A stretch of DNA of 64,000 bases from Xenorhabdus poinarii G6. Lineage in GTDB: Bacteria; Pseudomonadota; Gammaproteobacteria; Enterobacterales; Enterobacteriaceae. A program made the position numbers and the translations under genes. The notes beneath the pieces are model-generated. The model did not search any database. It was not told the DNA's origin and saw only the letters and a program-made list of their open reading frames with translations. Location of the stretch: NCBI RefSeq assembly GCF_000968175.1, contig NZ_FO704551.1, forward strand, positions 930,001-994,000. Direction: 5' to 3'. Positions 17,024 through 27,039 of the stretch are shown here, one piece after another (positions within the stretch are counted from its first letter, which is position 1; the number at the start of each line of letters is the position of its first letter).

Positions 17024-17458
17024 ATGCCACAGATTAGTCGCTCTGCGCTAGTGCCTTACAGCGTGGAACAAATGTATAAATTGGTCAATGATGTCACGTC
17101 TTATCCAGATTTTTTACCGGGATGTGTGAGGAGCCGTGTAATAAGTAGTAGTTGTAATGAAATGACGGCTTCCGTTGAAGTTTCTAAGGCGGGAATCAGT
17201 AAGACATTTGTAACGCGTAATACGTTATTTGATAATGAAAGTATTAGGATGCAACTTGTTGATGGGCCTTTCCGCAAATTAATGGGGGGATGGCATTTTA
17301 CGCCACTAAGTGAAGAGGCTTGCAAGGTTGAGTTGCATCTCGATTTTGAATTTACCAATAAGTTAATTGAACTTGCTTTTGGTAAGGTGTTTAAAGAGCT
17401 GGCGGGTAATATGGTTCAGGCGTTCACTCAGCGCGCTCGTGAGGTTTATCGTGTCTGA
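17024..17458 (+). CDS. ratA: START/coenzyme Q-binding family protein RatA
   Basis: This 144-residue protein belongs to the RatA/YfjG family of polyketide cyclase-like (START fold) proteins, close to Coq10 in eukaryotes. Recognisable parts are [14 protein letters not shown] at the N-terminus and YPDFLPGC. In E. coli it was described as a toxin that blocks 70S assembly, while other work points to a ubiquinone-related role. It is divergent from smpB and overlaps ratB by 8 bp. Confidence 0.92.
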   Translation: MPQISRSALVPYSVEQMYKLVNDVTSYPDFLPGCVRSRVISSSCNEMTASVEVSKAGISKTFVTRNTLFDNESIRMQLVDGPFRKLMGGWHFTPLSEEACKVELHLDFEFTNKLIELAFGKVFKELAGNMVQAFTQRAREVYRV

Positions 17459-17744
17459 AATCAATATCGAAGTCGTGTATGCGCTGCCTGAACGGCAATA
17501 TCTGCGTAATGTGAAAGTACCGCAAGGAGCAACGGTTGAACAGGCTATTGTCGCCTCTGGTCTTTTGACATTACGTAATGATATTGATTTGACCAAGAAC
17601 AAAGTCGGCATCTATAGTCGTCCTGCCAAATTGACTGATAGGCTGGAAGAGGGGGATCGTGTTGAAATTTATCGCCCTCTGATTGCCGATCCAAAAGAAA
17701 TGCGCCGTAAGCGAGCTGAGCGTGCTAAAAATAATGCGCAATAA
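17451..17744 (+). CDS. ratB: RnfH family ubiquitin-like protein RatB
   Basis: This 97-residue protein of the RnfH/RatB beta-grasp family has the typical start [17 protein letters not shown] and the motif [13 protein letters not shown] near residue 70. The start is the GTG at 17451, inside the ratA stop region. The overlap places it in one operon with ratA, as in E. coli. The precise function is unsettled, and an antitoxin role has not been firmly shown. Confidence 0.9.
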   Translation: MSEINIEVVYALPERQYLRNVKVPQGATVEQAIVASGLLTLRNDIDLTKNKVGIYSRPAKLTDRLEEGDRVEIYRPLIADPKEMRRKRAERAKNNAQ

Positions 17745-17749
17745 TATCT

Positions 17750-17783
17750 ATTTATTCGCCAGATTACCTACTGGCGAATAAAT
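17750..17783. terminator. Bidirectional terminator between ratB and bamE
   Basis: A perfect 13-bp stem, ATTTATTCGCCAG (17750-17762) with CTGGCGAATAAAT (17771-17783), and an 8-nt loop separate the convergent genes ratB and bamE. The A/T-rich base of the stem can serve as a U tract in either direction. Confidence 0.8.
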
Positions 17784-17795
17784 AATAGACTCATC

Positions 17796-18140
17796 TTATT
17801 GATTCTCTGGCAGTGATTTTTCATTCTTGATATCAGTTAGCACACCGTTGCTGTCAAAAGTCAGTATCAGTGTTTCCTGTGTTACTTTTCCATGCCCCGG
17901 TGCTTGACGGAATACGTAATACCAAGTTTGGCTTCCAAAAGGATCGGTCAGCATTGGTGTTCCCAAAGTGAAAGAGACTTGCTGCTGAGTCATTCCCTTA
18001 TGGATTTTTGATACTGAAGCCGGCGTAAGGTAGTTTCCTTGATTAATATCAGGGCGATAAACAATTCGCTCAAACATGGAGCAACCCGCTGTCAGCATAA
18101 CAAGTGACACAGTAGCGGCAGTCAATAATTTACAGCGCAT
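17796..18140 (-). CDS. bamE: Outer membrane assembly lipoprotein BamE
   Basis: This 114-residue lipoprotein is near the E. coli length of 113. The signal peptide ends in LTAGC (lipid Cys at about residue 20). The mature part has [26 protein letters not shown] and WYYVFRQ, all typical of BamE (SmpA). It is a subunit of the BAM complex that inserts beta-barrel proteins into the outer membrane. It lies convergent to ratB and downstream of recN. Confidence 0.95.
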   Translation of the reverse strand: MRCKLLTAATVSLVMLTAGCSMFERIVYRPDINQGNYLTPASVSKIHKGMTQQQVSFTLGTPMLTDPFGSQTWYYVFRQAPGHGKVTQETLILTFDSNGVLTDIKNEKSLPENQ

Positions 18141-18252
18141 AGTAATTACATTCCTTTAGGCGTTAAGCTGTCGATAATAATAAACATTGAAGAGATTGAA
18201 AACCTCTACGCATTTACCTATGACTGCAATTATACAAGAAAGTTATATTAAT

Positions 18253-19926
18253 TTATGCTGCTAACAGCTCTTTTGCATTGGCGAGTGTATTTTTTGTGAC
18301 TTCACTTCCTGCCAGAAGCCGCGCCAGTTCTTGGAGACGTGCTTTTTTATCCAACAGTTGCATCTGGGTTTCTGTTTCTTCACCATCTGTTTGCTTGCTG
18401 ACATAAAAATGCTGATGCCCACAGCCTGCAACTTGAGGTAAGTGAGTGACACACATCACTTGAGTCGATTCCCCCAATTCACGTAGCAGTCGCCCAACGA
18501 TTGCTGCTGTTGACCCACTGATACCGACATCAACTTCATCGAAAATGAGTGCGGGGGTTTCCATTTTTTTCGCTGTAATGACTTGAATCGCCAGCGCAAT
18601 ACGGGAAAGCTCTCCTCCTGATGCCACTTTCGCCAGCCCCTGGTGAGGTTGACCGGGGTTGGTTGTGACATTGAATTCGACTTTGCTGGCACCATCGATA
18701 TTTAAATATTCCGGCTCAAAGGTAATATCGACGGTAAAGCGGCCATGAGGCATAGAAAGCTGGTGCATACTGTTTGTTATCAACTGACTGAGTTCTACCG
18801 CATATTTTTGGCGAACATGGTGTAATTTTTCTGCCACTGTCAGTGCCTGTTGATAGTGGCGACTGACAAGCTCACTCAGATGAGCACAATCATCTTCCTG
18901 TTGGGATAACTGATGTTGTTCTTCCAATAATTGTTGGTGTAATGCGGGTAACTCTTCTGGTGCCACATGGTGTTTACGCGCCATGTTAATTTGCAGGGAG
19001 ATTTTCTGTTCCAGCTCGAACAGACGATTAGGGTCTAATTCCAGGTGGTCGCTGTAATGACGCAGCTCGTCACTCACTTCATTGATTTGGATCGCAGCTT
19101 CTTCCAGCATATTAAGCAGGCCGCTGAGTTTGTGATCCATACTGGAAAGTTCTGTCAGTTCACTGCGCGCATAGCTGAGAAGGCGAAGAATGTTCTGATC
19201 ATCATTATCACTTAATAGTTGGAGAATATTTTGGCTGATGGATAAAAATTGCCCGCAGTTTGCTAACCGTTTGTATTCGCTATCCTGTTCTTGGTAATCA
19301 CCCGGTTGTGGTGACAGTTCGTTCAGCTCTTTCAGGTGATATTCCAGTAATTGCTGGCGTGAGCGACGCTCAAGAGCTTGTTGCTGGAATTGAGAGAGAG
19401 CCTGACAACTTTGGCGCCATTGTTGATAAGCCTGTTTCATTTCATGCTGCAGTTCAACGTCACCCGTATAAATATCCAGCAGGCGTCTTTGATGGCGGTT
19501 TTCTAGCAACAATTGATGGGCATGTTGCCCGTGAATTTGAATCAGGTGTGAACCCAATTCGCGTAATTGAGAAAGAGGGACAGCAGTGCCATTGATAAAA
19601 CCGCGAGAACGCCCATCAGCGGTAATGGTACGACGTAACAGGCACTCATTGCCGTCGTCAAAGCTGCCATCAAGCTGGTGGTCTACAAGCCATTTACGGG
19701 CAGAAGGCGCATCGGCCAGCGAAAAACGGGCGCAAAGATCGGTACGTGGAGCACCCGGACGAACCATATTGGCTTCGCCGCGATTGCCAAGGCATAAACC
19801 TAACGCATCAATTGCTATAGATTTACCCGCGCCGGTTTCACCGGTGATGGCTGTCATGCCTGAGCGAAAATCAATTTCAAGTTCGCGAACGATAGCAAAG
19901 TTATTGATGGTCAATTGAGTCAGCAT
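18253..19926 (-). CDS. recN: DNA repair ATPase RecN
   Basis: This 557-residue SMC-like ATPase takes part in double-strand break repair. The N-terminal Walker A is GETGAGKS near residue 30. A long coiled-coil middle is followed by the C-terminal signature [14 protein letters not shown] and Walker [15 protein letters not shown] chose the ATG at 19926 because it gives the conserved [13 protein letters not shown] start and AGGAGG lies just upstream; a longer frame to 20013 would run through the operator region. Two LexA boxes upstream predict SOS induction. nadK follows upstream on the same strand with its own start. Confidence 0.96.
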   Translation of the reverse strand: MLTQLTINNFAIVRELEIDFRSGMTAITGETGAGKSIAIDALGLCLGNRGEANMVRPGAPRTDLCARFSLADAPSARKWLVDHQLDGSFDDGNECLLRRTITADGRSRGFINGTAVPLSQLRELGSHLIQIHGQHAHQLLLENRHQRRLLDIYTGDVELQHEMKQAYQQWRQSCQALSQFQQQALERRSRQQLLEYHLKELNELSPQPGDYQEQDSEYKRLANCGQFLSISQNILQLLSDNDDQNILRLLSYARSELTELSSMDHKLSGLLNMLEEAAIQINEVSDELRHYSDHLELDPNRLFELEQKISLQINMARKHHVAPEELPALHQQLLEEQHQLSQQEDDCAHLSELVSRHYQQALTVAEKLHHVRQKYAVELSQLITNSMHQLSMPHGRFTVDITFEPEYLNIDGASKVEFNVTTNPGQPHQGLAKVASGGELSRIALAIQVITAKKMETPALIFDEVDVGISGSTAAIVGRLLRELGESTQVMCVTHLPQVAGCGHQHFYVSKQTDGEETETQMQLLDKKARLQELARLLAGSEVTKNTLANAKELLAA

Positions 19927-20001
19927 CATGCCCCTCCTTTTTTCACTGTATACAAAACACGTTACGGTATGTAAAACATGCCACTGCAAATAAAAACATG
20001 T

Positions 20002-20039
20002 CTGTGCTTCCATACAGTATAAACTGGTTTTTTATACAG
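20002..20039 (-). promoter_or_regulatory. Two LexA boxes controlling recN
   Basis: CTGTGCTTCCATACAG (20002-20017) is a perfect CTGT-N8-ACAG box. CTGGTTTTTTATACAG (20024-20039) matches with one change. A weaker half-matching site lies at 19946-19961, nearer the start codon. E. coli recN likewise has multiple SOS boxes, and the AAAACCAGTTTATACTG arrangement on the minus strand is shared. Confidence 0.88.
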
Positions 20040-20059
20040 TAAATAGGGGGCCGCGTTTT

Positions 20060-20938
20060 TTAGAACATTTTTTTCGACCACCCCAATTTGGTGCTCAGTG
20101 TATTGAAATAGTTATAATCCTTAGGGTGAATTAAGTGCAGATTATAACTGCTGCGTTTAATGATGACTTCTTCACCGTCTTGGATTGGCAGGACGATCTG
20201 GCTATCACAACTGACTTCGTAATCACTGCTATTTTGAGCAAACTTCAGGCGAATACTGCTTTCGCTGCTGATAACAAGAGGCCGTGCAGAGAGTGTATGC
20301 GGAAACATAGGAACCAGCACAATAGCATTCAAGTTTGGTGTTAATATCGGCCCGCCAGCGGACAGCGAATAGGCGGTGGAACCGGTGGGGGTTGCTATGA
20401 TTAGCCCGTCTGAACGTTGAGAAAAGGCGAAGCGTTCATCAATATAGACTTCAAACTCGATCATATGGGCAACTTTACCGGGATGCAGTACGACTTCATT
20501 CAATGCCGTGCTGCGTCGGGATTTATGGCCTGTTTTGGTCACTTGAGCCTCAAGCAGAAAACGTTTTTCATCTCGATATTCGCCATCGAGAACGTCGGAA
20601 AGCTGCTGTAAGGCATTATCGGGATCTAAATCTGTCAGGAAGCCTAAATTGCCACGGTTAATGCCAATGACTTTGATGTCATAACGTGATAAGACTCTGG
20701 CCGCACCGAGCATATTCCCATCGCCCCCGACGACAATGACCAGATCGGCCATTTTACCGATTTCTGTCAGTCCTCCTGTCTGGGCATTTTTTAAACCCAT
20801 ATCTTTAGCAACTTGCCCGTCCACAATGACACCATAGCCTTTAGACACCAACCAATGGTACAGCATTTCATGGGTGGCCAGGGCCTCAGGATGCCGTGGA
20901 CGACCAACAATACCGATGCATTTGAATTCATTATTCAT
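20060..20938 (-). CDS. nadK: NAD kinase
   Basis: This 292-residue protein is the E. coli length. It phosphorylates NAD to NADP using ATP. The GGDGNMLGA motif near residue 72 and the second conserved region with [20 protein letters not shown] are intact. I chose the ATG at 20938 (protein start [12 protein letters not shown]) over 20959 by family match. The gene lies between recN and grpE and is divergent from grpE, as in E. coli. Confidence 0.96.
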   Translation of the reverse strand: MNNEFKCIGIVGRPRHPEALATHEMLYHWLVSKGYGVIVDGQVAKDMGLKNAQTGGLTEIGKMADLVIVVGGDGNMLGAARVLSRYDIKVIGINRGNLGFLTDLDPDNALQQLSDVLDGEYRDEKRFLLEAQVTKTGHKSRRSTALNEVVLHPGKVAHMIEFEVYIDERFAFSQRSDGLIIATPTGSTAYSLSAGGPILTPNLNAIVLVPMFPHTLSARPLVISSESSIRLKFAQNSSDYEVSCDSQIVLPIQDGEEVIIKRSSYNLHLIHPKDYNYFNTLSTKLGWSKKMF

Positions 20939-20990
20939 TGCTGTTATTTCCTTCAGCATAGGGTTTTGTTCTCACAATATAATGTGTTCC

Positions 20991-21019
20991 CTTGAATCCT
21001 GCGTTTTGATCCCCATAAT
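20991..21019 (+). promoter_or_regulatory. Sigma-32 heat-shock promoter of grpE
   Basis: CTTGAA (20991-20996), a 14-bp spacer and CCCCATAAT (21011-21019) match the sigma-32 consensus. The grpE start codon is 44 bp downstream. Confidence 0.85.
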
Positions 21020-21062
21020 AAGCGGGAATGGCGAAGATAATACAAGATACGCGGAGATATTC

Positions 21063-21644
21063 ATGAGTAGTAAAGACCAAAAAGTACCTGACGAGCAAGT
21101 CTCAGAAGATACAGAAAATGTATTAGATCAACAAATGAATGAAGAACAGGCAGACGCACCAGAGACTGACAGCACTGTTGACCCGCGTGTTGCTGAGTTG
21201 GAAGAACAGTTGAAACAGGCTCAAGTTAACGAGCGTGATGCAATGCTACGTGCGCGTGCTGAAGTGGAAAACATTCGTCGTCGTACAGAACAGGATGTCG
21301 AAAAGGCACATAAGTTTGCGTTGGAAAAATTTGCCAATGAGCTTCTGCCAGTGATTGACAACCTGGAACGCGCGTTAGAGGCGGCTGATCGGACGAATGA
21401 AACATTGTTGCCAATGGTTGAAGGTATTGAACTGACGCTGAAATCTTTTATCGATGCAGTGGGTAAGTTCGGTGTTGAAGTTGTCAGTGACACCCATGTC
21501 CCCTTTAATCCGGAAGTCCATCAGGCGATGACCATGATGGAATCGGATCAGCATGAACCGAATCAGGTAATGTTGGTCATGCAGAAAGGTTATACCTTGA
21601 ATGGTCGTTTATTGCGTCCTGCAATGGTAGCTGTTTCTAAATAA
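21063..21644 (+). CDS. grpE: Nucleotide exchange factor GrpE
   Basis: This 193-residue cochaperone promotes ADP release from DnaK. The N-terminal 50 residues are acidic and low-complexity, followed by the long helix ([20 protein letters not shown]) and the beta domain ending [22 protein letters not shown] chose the ATG at 21063, which follows GGAG. An upstream in-frame extension to 20874 would cover the heat-shock promoter and has no homologous content. Monocistronic with its own terminator. Confidence 0.96.
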   Translation: MSSKDQKVPDEQVSEDTENVLDQQMNEEQADAPETDSTVDPRVAELEEQLKQAQVNERDAMLRARAEVENIRRRTEQDVEKAHKFALEKFANELLPVIDNLERALEAADRTNETLLPMVEGIELTLKSFIDAVGKFGVEVVSDTHVPFNPEVHQAMTMMESDQHEPNQVMLVMQKGYTLNGRLLRPAMVAVSK

Positions 21645-21664
21645 AATGACGGTATTTCGTCGTC

Positions 21665-21692
21665 ATGCCGCCTCTTAGCAGGCGGCATTTTT
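21665..21692 (+). terminator. Intrinsic terminator of grpE
   Basis: ATGCCGCCT (21665-21673) pairs with AGGCGGCAT (21680-21688) and is followed by TTTTT. It lies between convergent grpE and ung. Confidence 0.9.
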
Positions 21693-21714
21693 GTTGCCAG
21701 CGTTCGTAACCCAA

Positions 21715-22395
21715 TTATTGGGGTAATTGAGGTGTCCAATCTATCGGCGATAGCCCTTGATTTTCTAATAGGCCGTTGGCTTGTGAAAAATGTTGACAGC
21801 CTAAAAATCCACGATGGGCAGATAAAGGGGAAGGATGCGGTGCTTTTAATACATGGTGGCGCTGAGTATCAATAAAACGCCCTTTTTTCTGGGCATGAGA
21901 TCCCCACAACAAGAAAATAACGCCGCTGCGATGTTCGTTGATTGCGGTGATCACTTTGTCAGTGAATGTTTCCCATCCTAAATGAGCATGAGAATGTGCG
22001 TTACCGCGTTCAACGGTAAGCACGGTATTGAGTAGCAATACCCCCTGCTTTGTCCAACTGATCAGACACCCGTGATTAGGACGAGTAAATCCAGTCATGT
22101 CTGATTCCAGCTCTTTATAGATATTGACGAGGGAAGGTGGCGCAGGGATACCTGGCTGGACAGAAAAAGCTAACCCATGAGCTTGATTCGGCCCATGATA
22201 GGGATCCTGTCCTAAAATCACCACTTTGACGTCAGCCAATTCGGTATAGCGGAATGCATTGAAAACATCTTGCTGAGGTGGATAAATGGTTTTTCCAGCC
22301 TGACGTTCATTGGCAATATAATTCAATGTATCAATGAAATAAGGCTGTTTCTTTTCATTGCCGATGACATCGTGCCATGTGAGAGGTGCGGACAT
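21715..22395 (-). CDS. ung: Uracil-DNA glycosylase
   Basis: This 226-residue family 1 enzyme removes uracil from DNA. The catalytic water-activating motif GQDPYH (near residue 60) and the [11 protein letters not shown] loop are intact. I chose the ATG at 22395 because AAAGGGA precedes it at good spacing; an upstream TTG two codons earlier is possible. It is convergent with grpE and divergent from grcA, matching the enterobacterial ung-grcA pairing. Confidence 0.96.
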   Translation of the reverse strand: MSAPLTWHDVIGNEKKQPYFIDTLNYIANERQAGKTIYPPQQDVFNAFRYTELADVKVVILGQDPYHGPNQAHGLAFSVQPGIPAPPSLVNIYKELESDMTGFTRPNHGCLISWTKQGVLLLNTVLTVERGNAHSHAHLGWETFTDKVITAINEHRSGVIFLLWGSHAQKKGRFIDTQRHHVLKAPHPSPLSAHRGFLGCQHFSQANGLLENQGLSPIDWTPQLPQ

Positions 22396-22616
22396 AGCCA
22401 ATCCCTTTCTAGATGATTATCAGATGGCGCTAAGCTTACCGATTCCCTTGGCATAGGGAAACCCTTTGAACCTAATCGGTGCTGAATTCCTGGAATGAAC
22501 CGCTGAATTTATAATTTATGTTGAAAAACACAAAAATAATTTTATTTTGTTTTTTCATAAAAAATGATTAAAAACATATGGTTATGATTGAAAGGTTAAT
22601 AACCTTATAAAATTCG

Positions 22617-22630
22617 TTGATTTGTATCAA
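22617..22630 (+). promoter_or_regulatory. FNR box upstream of grcA
   Basis: TTGATTTGTATCAA is a perfect match to the FNR consensus TTGAT-N4-ATCAA. It lies about 100 bp before the grcA start in an otherwise AT-rich non-coding region (22396-22727). It predicts anaerobic induction, as known for grcA (yfiD) of E. coli. Confidence 0.88.
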
Positions 22631-22727
22631 AGAACTTTATCATTTAGGCTGATATACAAGAAATCAAGAATGGTGGTTGATGAAATGATGGTTTGGTTAA
22701 ATAACCAAGATGATGTTGGAGGTATCA

Positions 22728-23111
22728 ATGATTACTGGGATTCAAATTACCCAATCTGACAACGCTGAATTGATGAATTCTTTCTGGCTGTTGGATGATG
22801 AAAAAAATGAAGTGCGTTGTATCTGTACCAAAGCAGATTACGATGAAGGTCAGATTGTTGCTAAAGCGGAATTGGGGCAATTTGAATATCGTGAAATTCC
22901 GTTAGAAGTCAAACCGACTGTGCGTGTAGAAGGCGGGCAGCATCTCAATGTGAATGTCCTGCGGCGTGAAACATTGGAAGATGCGGTAAAACATCCAGAA
23001 AAATACCCTCAGCTGACGATTCGTGTTTCTGGTTATGCCGTGCGTTTTAACTCACTGACCCCGGAACAGCAGCGTGATGTGATTGCGCGTACGTTTACAG
23101 AAAGTCTGTAA
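22728..23111 (+). CDS. grcA: Autonomous glycyl radical cofactor GrcA
   Basis: This 127-residue protein is the small stand-alone glycyl-radical domain that repairs oxidatively cut pyruvate formate-lyase. The C-terminal radical motif [17 protein letters not shown] carries the glycine, and [20 protein letters not shown] precedes it. I chose the ATG at 22728 (start MITGIQITQ) because GGAGG precedes it. An FNR box upstream and a terminator downstream fit a single-gene anaerobic unit. Confidence 0.96.
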   Translation: MITGIQITQSDNAELMNSFWLLDDEKNEVRCICTKADYDEGQIVAKAELGQFEYREIPLEVKPTVRVEGGQHLNVNVLRRETLEDAVKHPEKYPQLTIRVSGYAVRFNSLTPEQQRDVIARTFTESL

Positions 23112-23142
23112 CGTTTATATCACGCTATCAGGCAAAAAATCT

Positions 23143-23169
23143 AAAGGGAGAATCAAGACTCCCTTTTTT
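23143..23169 (+). terminator. Intrinsic terminator of grcA
   Basis: AAAGGGAG (23143-23150) pairs with CTCCCTTT (23159-23166) and ends in a T run to 23169. Confidence 0.88.
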
Positions 23170-23328
23170 ATTGGCACATATTAAGCGTGCATAATTCCTT
23201 ATATTATTTATGGAATTTAATTTTGTTAATTAACAATTAAATTTGTTTTGAATTTGTTATCAGCTCTGTCGATAGATCATTTAGGTTTTTTATTAACGCT
23301 AAATCTAAATAATCTGTAGGAGAATGGT

Positions 23329-24321
23329 ATGACCTTATTAGTTAGCCGTGACGTTTCCCGCGAATTAGGGATCTATTCATTACAAGGACATTCCCCGCAA
23401 TCCCAAACTTCCTCTCCGCCTCCACCAGACAACATGGATCGTCGTTCTTCCTCGAATATTTCACTGTCAGAAAACACTAAACAGGCACATGTACTCTATC
23501 AATTGCTGCTAAATAATTTAACTACCTGTACGACGGCCGCCCCTGGATTAGCAGCCAATGACATTGCGGGAAAAAATGCGCAATTAATCGATTATGCCCT
23601 GACGCTGGTTACCCGTGATGTTTATCGGGAGAGAAGTTTAGGGATTGGTGAGTATGAGCGCCTGTCTGATGAGGATTTATCGAGAGTGGGGATTGATCCT
23701 AAGACATTGAATGACTATTCAACGGGATTTCAGGCCGGCGTATACCAAAATAAAGGGTTATATATTGTTTCCTTCACGGGATCGAATGAATTAAAAGATT
23801 TCATGGTCAGTATTCGCCAGTGGTTTGGTTACAATGAAAAACAATATGAGCAAGCGATTGAATTGGCAGATAAGGCATTGAACGTGTTTGGAGAAAATAT
23901 CATTTTCACCGGGCATTCATTGGGGGGAGGATTGGCAACTGTCGCGGCATTGACCACGGGTAAACCCGCCATTATTTACAATTCTGCTGGGGTTTCAAAT
24001 TCAACATTGGAAAATATGGGCGTATCACCGGCAGTGGCGCGTGAATTGGCAGACAGCGGCCTGATACGCCATTATTCCGTCCAACACGATTGGCTGGATA
24101 ATTTGCAAAAGGCATTGCCAGTCGAACAACCAATGGGACACAAAATAGAGCTTGATTATGAATATAAGGTAGACAGTATATGGGATACCGTTTTGCTTAA
24201 TCGATATGGCTTACATAGTTTTAAGGCGCATTTTCTGGAAGCGGTTCTTGAATTAATGACGGAACAAAAACCCTGGTTGAACAATGCTGACACTCTGTTG
24301 GCATCAACAACCATCCGGTAG
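23329..24321 (+). CDS. Alpha/beta-hydrolase, lipase class 3-like
   Basis: This 330-residue protein has the nucleophile elbow GHSLGGG near residue 200, preceded by LYIVSFTGSNELKDF, a layout typical of class 3 lipases and of DUF2974-type hydrolases. There is no Sec signal peptide. The N-terminal 45 residues are Ser/Pro-rich and disordered-looking, with PPPP at about residues 31-34. Such leaderless lipases in this bacterial group are sometimes type VI or similarly secreted effectors; that is a guess here. It is an accessory gene between grcA and srmB, transcribed from its own AT-rich upstream region (23170-23328). Confidence 0.72.
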   Translation: MTLLVSRDVSRELGIYSLQGHSPQSQTSSPPPPDNMDRRSSSNISLSENTKQAHVLYQLLLNNLTTCTTAAPGLAANDIAGKNAQLIDYALTLVTRDVYRERSLGIGEYERLSDEDLSRVGIDPKTLNDYSTGFQAGVYQNKGLYIVSFTGSNELKDFMVSIRQWFGYNEKQYEQAIELADKALNVFGENIIFTGHSLGGGLATVAALTTGKPAIIYNSAGVSNSTLENMGVSPAVARELADSGLIRHYSVQHDWLDNLQKALPVEQPMGHKIELDYEYKVDSIWDTVLLNRYGLHSFKAHFLEAVLELMTEQKPWLNNADTLLASTTIR

Positions 24322-24336
24322 GACACGCTGGTCAGG

Positions 24337-24361
24337 GGCGAAGTCATTGTATGACTTCGCC
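24337..24361. terminator. Bidirectional hairpin between lipase and srmB
   Basis: GGCGAAGTCA (24337-24346) pairs perfectly with TGACTTCGCC (24352-24361) between two convergent genes. No long T run is present, so strength is uncertain. Confidence 0.6.
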
Positions 24362-24373
24362 GATAGGGTGAGA

Positions 24374-25714
24374 TTAATCGTTGCTGGATTCCGCTAATTC
24401 TGCTCTAGGTTTGCCAGAAGGTGTGCGGCGTTTGCCGATATTTTTACTGTCACGATGACGAACTTTTACATGCTTTTTCTTGGTTTCTTCTGTTTTCTTC
24501 TTTTCTTTGCGTTTTGCCAGCACTTTTTTGGATGGCTTATAGTTTTTTTTCTCACTTGGTGCTTTGGTTTGTGGGCGGAGTTCATCAACAACGCGTACTT
24601 TCAAAGGCTCATTGAGATAACGGCTGATTTTTCCCAGGAGAGGCGTATCGTGTGCTTCAACCAGAGCAATGGCGGTTCCCTTACGGCCAGCGCGGGCAGT
24701 ACGGCCAATCCGGTGCAAGTAAACATCTGCGGTACGGGGTAAATCGAAGTTAAAAACATGGCTGATATTGTCGATATCTAATCCACGGGAAGCCACATCG
24801 GTTGCGACCAGCACGTTGACTTTTCCATCATTCAGACGTTTCACGGCCTCGGTACGTTTGGCTTGTACCATTTCACCTTCAAGGAAACACGCCTGGATGC
24901 CTGCGCCGCTCAGCCAATCGACAACTTCACGTACCCGCTCCCGTTTGCGTACGAAAACAATGGATTTGGTCACATCAGGTTGCTGGAGGAGATGAGTCAG
25001 CAAAGCGGTTTTGTGCTCTAACGTATCAGCCCGATAATAAAATTGCTGGATTTTCTTACGTTCGCGGCGAGAAGGTTCAGCATCAATTTCGACGGGATCT
25101 GTCAGCAGACGCTTGGCAAAATCACGAATGGCGTCGCCTTCCAGTGTGGCTGAAAACAATAATGTTTGTTTGCGCCAGCGAGTTTCACCTGCAATCGTTT
25201 CAACATCATTGGCGAATCCCATATCCAGCATACGATCAGCTTCATCAAGGATCAGCGTTTCAACCGCGCGGCAATCAAAATTCTCTTCTTTGATGTATTG
25301 CAACAGACGCCCTGTAGTTGCGACAACAATATCCTGATTTTCGCTGAAGACTTCCGCGTGATTCATATAGGCAACACCACCGGTGATGGTAGCAATGTCC
25401 AAGTGTGTGTGTGCCGCAAATTGTTTTGCTTGTTCGGCAACCTGCATCGCCAGTTCACGGGTTGGGGTTAAAATCAGGATACGTGGGGGCCCCGATTTTT
25501 TGCGAGGAAAATCCAGTAAATGCTGTAGTACCGGCAGTAAGTAAGCGGCGGTTTTACCCGTACCGGTGGGGGCGGAGCCCAGGACATCACGTCCATCCAT
25601 AGCAGCAGGAATAGCCGCCTCTTGAATTGCTGTCGGGCGTTCATAGCCTTTTTCAGTCAGCGCATCAAGCAGGGCTTCGTCAAGTTCGAATTCGGAAAAG
25701 TTTGTCGCAGTCAT
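24374..25714 (-). CDS. srmB: DEAD-box RNA helicase SrmB
   Basis: This 446-residue protein has the helicase motifs in order: PTGTGKT (I), PTRELA (Ia), LDEADRMLDMGF (II), SAT (III) and HRIGRTARAG (VI), then a basic C-terminal tail rich in Lys. SrmB helps assembly of the 50S ribosomal subunit. The length and the divergent neighbour trmN6 identify it among the DEAD-box paralogues. It appears complete. Confidence 0.95.
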   Translation of the reverse strand: MTATNFSEFELDEALLDALTEKGYERPTAIQEAAIPAAMDGRDVLGSAPTGTGKTAAYLLPVLQHLLDFPRKKSGPPRILILTPTRELAMQVAEQAKQFAAHTHLDIATITGGVAYMNHAEVFSENQDIVVATTGRLLQYIKEENFDCRAVETLILDEADRMLDMGFANDVETIAGETRWRKQTLLFSATLEGDAIRDFAKRLLTDPVEIDAEPSRRERKKIQQFYYRADTLEHKTALLTHLLQQPDVTKSIVFVRKRERVREVVDWLSGAGIQACFLEGEMVQAKRTEAVKRLNDGKVNVLVATDVASRGLDIDNISHVFNFDLPRTADVYLHRIGRTARAGRKGTAIALVEAHDTPLLGKISRYLNEPLKVRVVDELRPQTKAPSEKKNYKPSKKVLAKRKEKKKTEETKKKHVKVRHRDSKNIGKRRTPSGKPRAELAESSND

Positions 25715-25857
25715 TAATATACCTCAGTTTGGGCCGCCGATTATAAACAGGTTAAGCATATTCTTCATCCTATAAAAGCATCCGATGAGTCGGTTGCTTT
25801 TATCCTCCGGCCATAAGATTTATGCTATGACAAATTCTAATTGCAGTAGATAGCGTC

Positions 25858-26628
25858 ATGGCATTGATACAGAAACCCGCTTTTCGCCGCGGAGGTTTTA
25901 CATTTAAACAATTTTTTGTCGGGCATGATAAATGTGCGATGAAGGTCGGGACGGATGGTGTGTTGTTGGGCGCCTGGGCGTCAGTATATAACAGGAAAAG
26001 ATGTTTGGATATTGGTAGTGGCAGCGGTTTGATTGCGTTGATGCTGGCTCAGCGTACTCAAAACGATACCATAATTGATGCGGTGGAGCTGGATGCTTTG
26101 GCCGCCGCGCAGGCGATTGATAACGTACAGCAATCACCGTGGTCTTCTCGTATTACCGTCTATCAGCAGGATATTCATGATTTTGTGCGACACATTCAGT
26201 CAGCCCGGAATGGATCACCGGTAACTCACGTTCAATACGATTTGATTGTCAGTAATCCGCCCTATTTTGAACCAGCTATTGCTTGTCGGAACGAAGCCCG
26301 TAATCAGGCACGCTATACGGCATCATTGTCACATCAAGGATTACTGGCGTGTGTACAAGCGCTGATTGCACCGACCGGTTTATTCTGTCTGGTACTGCCT
26401 TATGATATTGGTGAACAATTTGCAAAAATGGCCGCAGATTTGGGATGGTTTACCCATTTCCGGGTGAATGTACGGGATAGGAAGGATAAACCATTGCATC
26501 GCGTATTGTTGGGATTATCCTTACAAGAACAAGACATTCAGGAAAGTGAATTAACGATTCGTTCTTCAGGGGGAACCTATTCCGCTGAGTTTCGTCAGTT
26601 AATAACAGATTTTTATCTTTATTATTGA
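25858..26628 (+). CDS. trmN6: tRNA1(Val) (adenine(37)-N6)-methyltransferase
   Basis: This 256-residue enzyme (E. coli YfiC/TrmM) methylates A37 of tRNA1(Val). The SAM-binding motif LDIGSGSGLIALML is near residue 50 and the catalytic NPPY motif near residue 138. It is divergent from srmB, as in E. coli. The gene downstream in E. coli is nadB; here the next gene is rpoE. Confidence 0.93.
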   Translation: MALIQKPAFRRGGFTFKQFFVGHDKCAMKVGTDGVLLGAWASVYNRKRCLDIGSGSGLIALMLAQRTQNDTIIDAVELDALAAAQAIDNVQQSPWSSRITVYQQDIHDFVRHIQSARNGSPVTHVQYDLIVSNPPYFEPAIACRNEARNQARYTASLSHQGLLACVQALIAPTGLFCLVLPYDIGEQFAKMAADLGWFTHFRVNVRDRKDKPLHRVLLGLSLQEQDIQESELTIRSSGGTYSAEFRQLITDFYLYY

Positions 26629-26832
26629 TAATGTTAGCATGATTGAGATGATATGCTGGCTTATCTGGCGTAATAAAATAAAAATTTTCTTTTTCTCAGA
26701 CTGAAATCACGTACCCTGCGAAATTGAGGCTATGATTTGTATTAGGTGTTCAATAGATCATCTATCTCGCGTGCTTACTTCAGATTATCTATCGCAAATG
26801 ACGTACTGTAATAGCCGCGTTGAACACGTTTT

Positions 26833-27039
26833 ATGAAAAATTTGATGAAGTCACATCAAAAGCCAGTGGAAGAGCAATACGTAAATGACAGGTGTTTGTC
26901 ATACAAAATGACACTTAAAGTTGAACTTCACAGAGAGTTGATACTCAAAGTCATGCTTGTTCGGGAAATCAGAACATCATATAGGTTTATTTTTAGTATA
27001 AATGTGGAGTTTTACCTCAGGAGAGTGAACCTCGGATGA
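26833..27039 (+). CDS. Candidate RseD-like leader peptide upstream of rpoE
   Basis: A 68-codon frame starting at ATG 26833 overlaps the rpoE start by ATGA (stop 27037-27039, rpoE ATG 27036). In E. coli a leader peptide gene, rseD, lies in this position and its translation is coupled to rpoE. The predicted peptide is basic and has no recognised domain. Shorter starts within the frame are possible, and the sigma-E promoter lies inside it, so shorter transcripts would lack its beginning. The rest of the 26629-27035 stretch has no gene. Confidence 0.45.
   Translation: MKNLMKSHQKPVEEQYVNDRCLSYKMTLKVELHRELILKVMLVREIRTSYRFIFSINVEFYLRRVNLG
26923..26949 (+). promoter_or_regulatory. Sigma-E promoter for rpoE autoregulation
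   Basis: GAACTT (26923-26928), a 16-bp spacer and TCAAA (26945-26949) fit the sigma-E consensus. It lies about 85 bp before the rpoE start codon. Confidence 0.75.
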
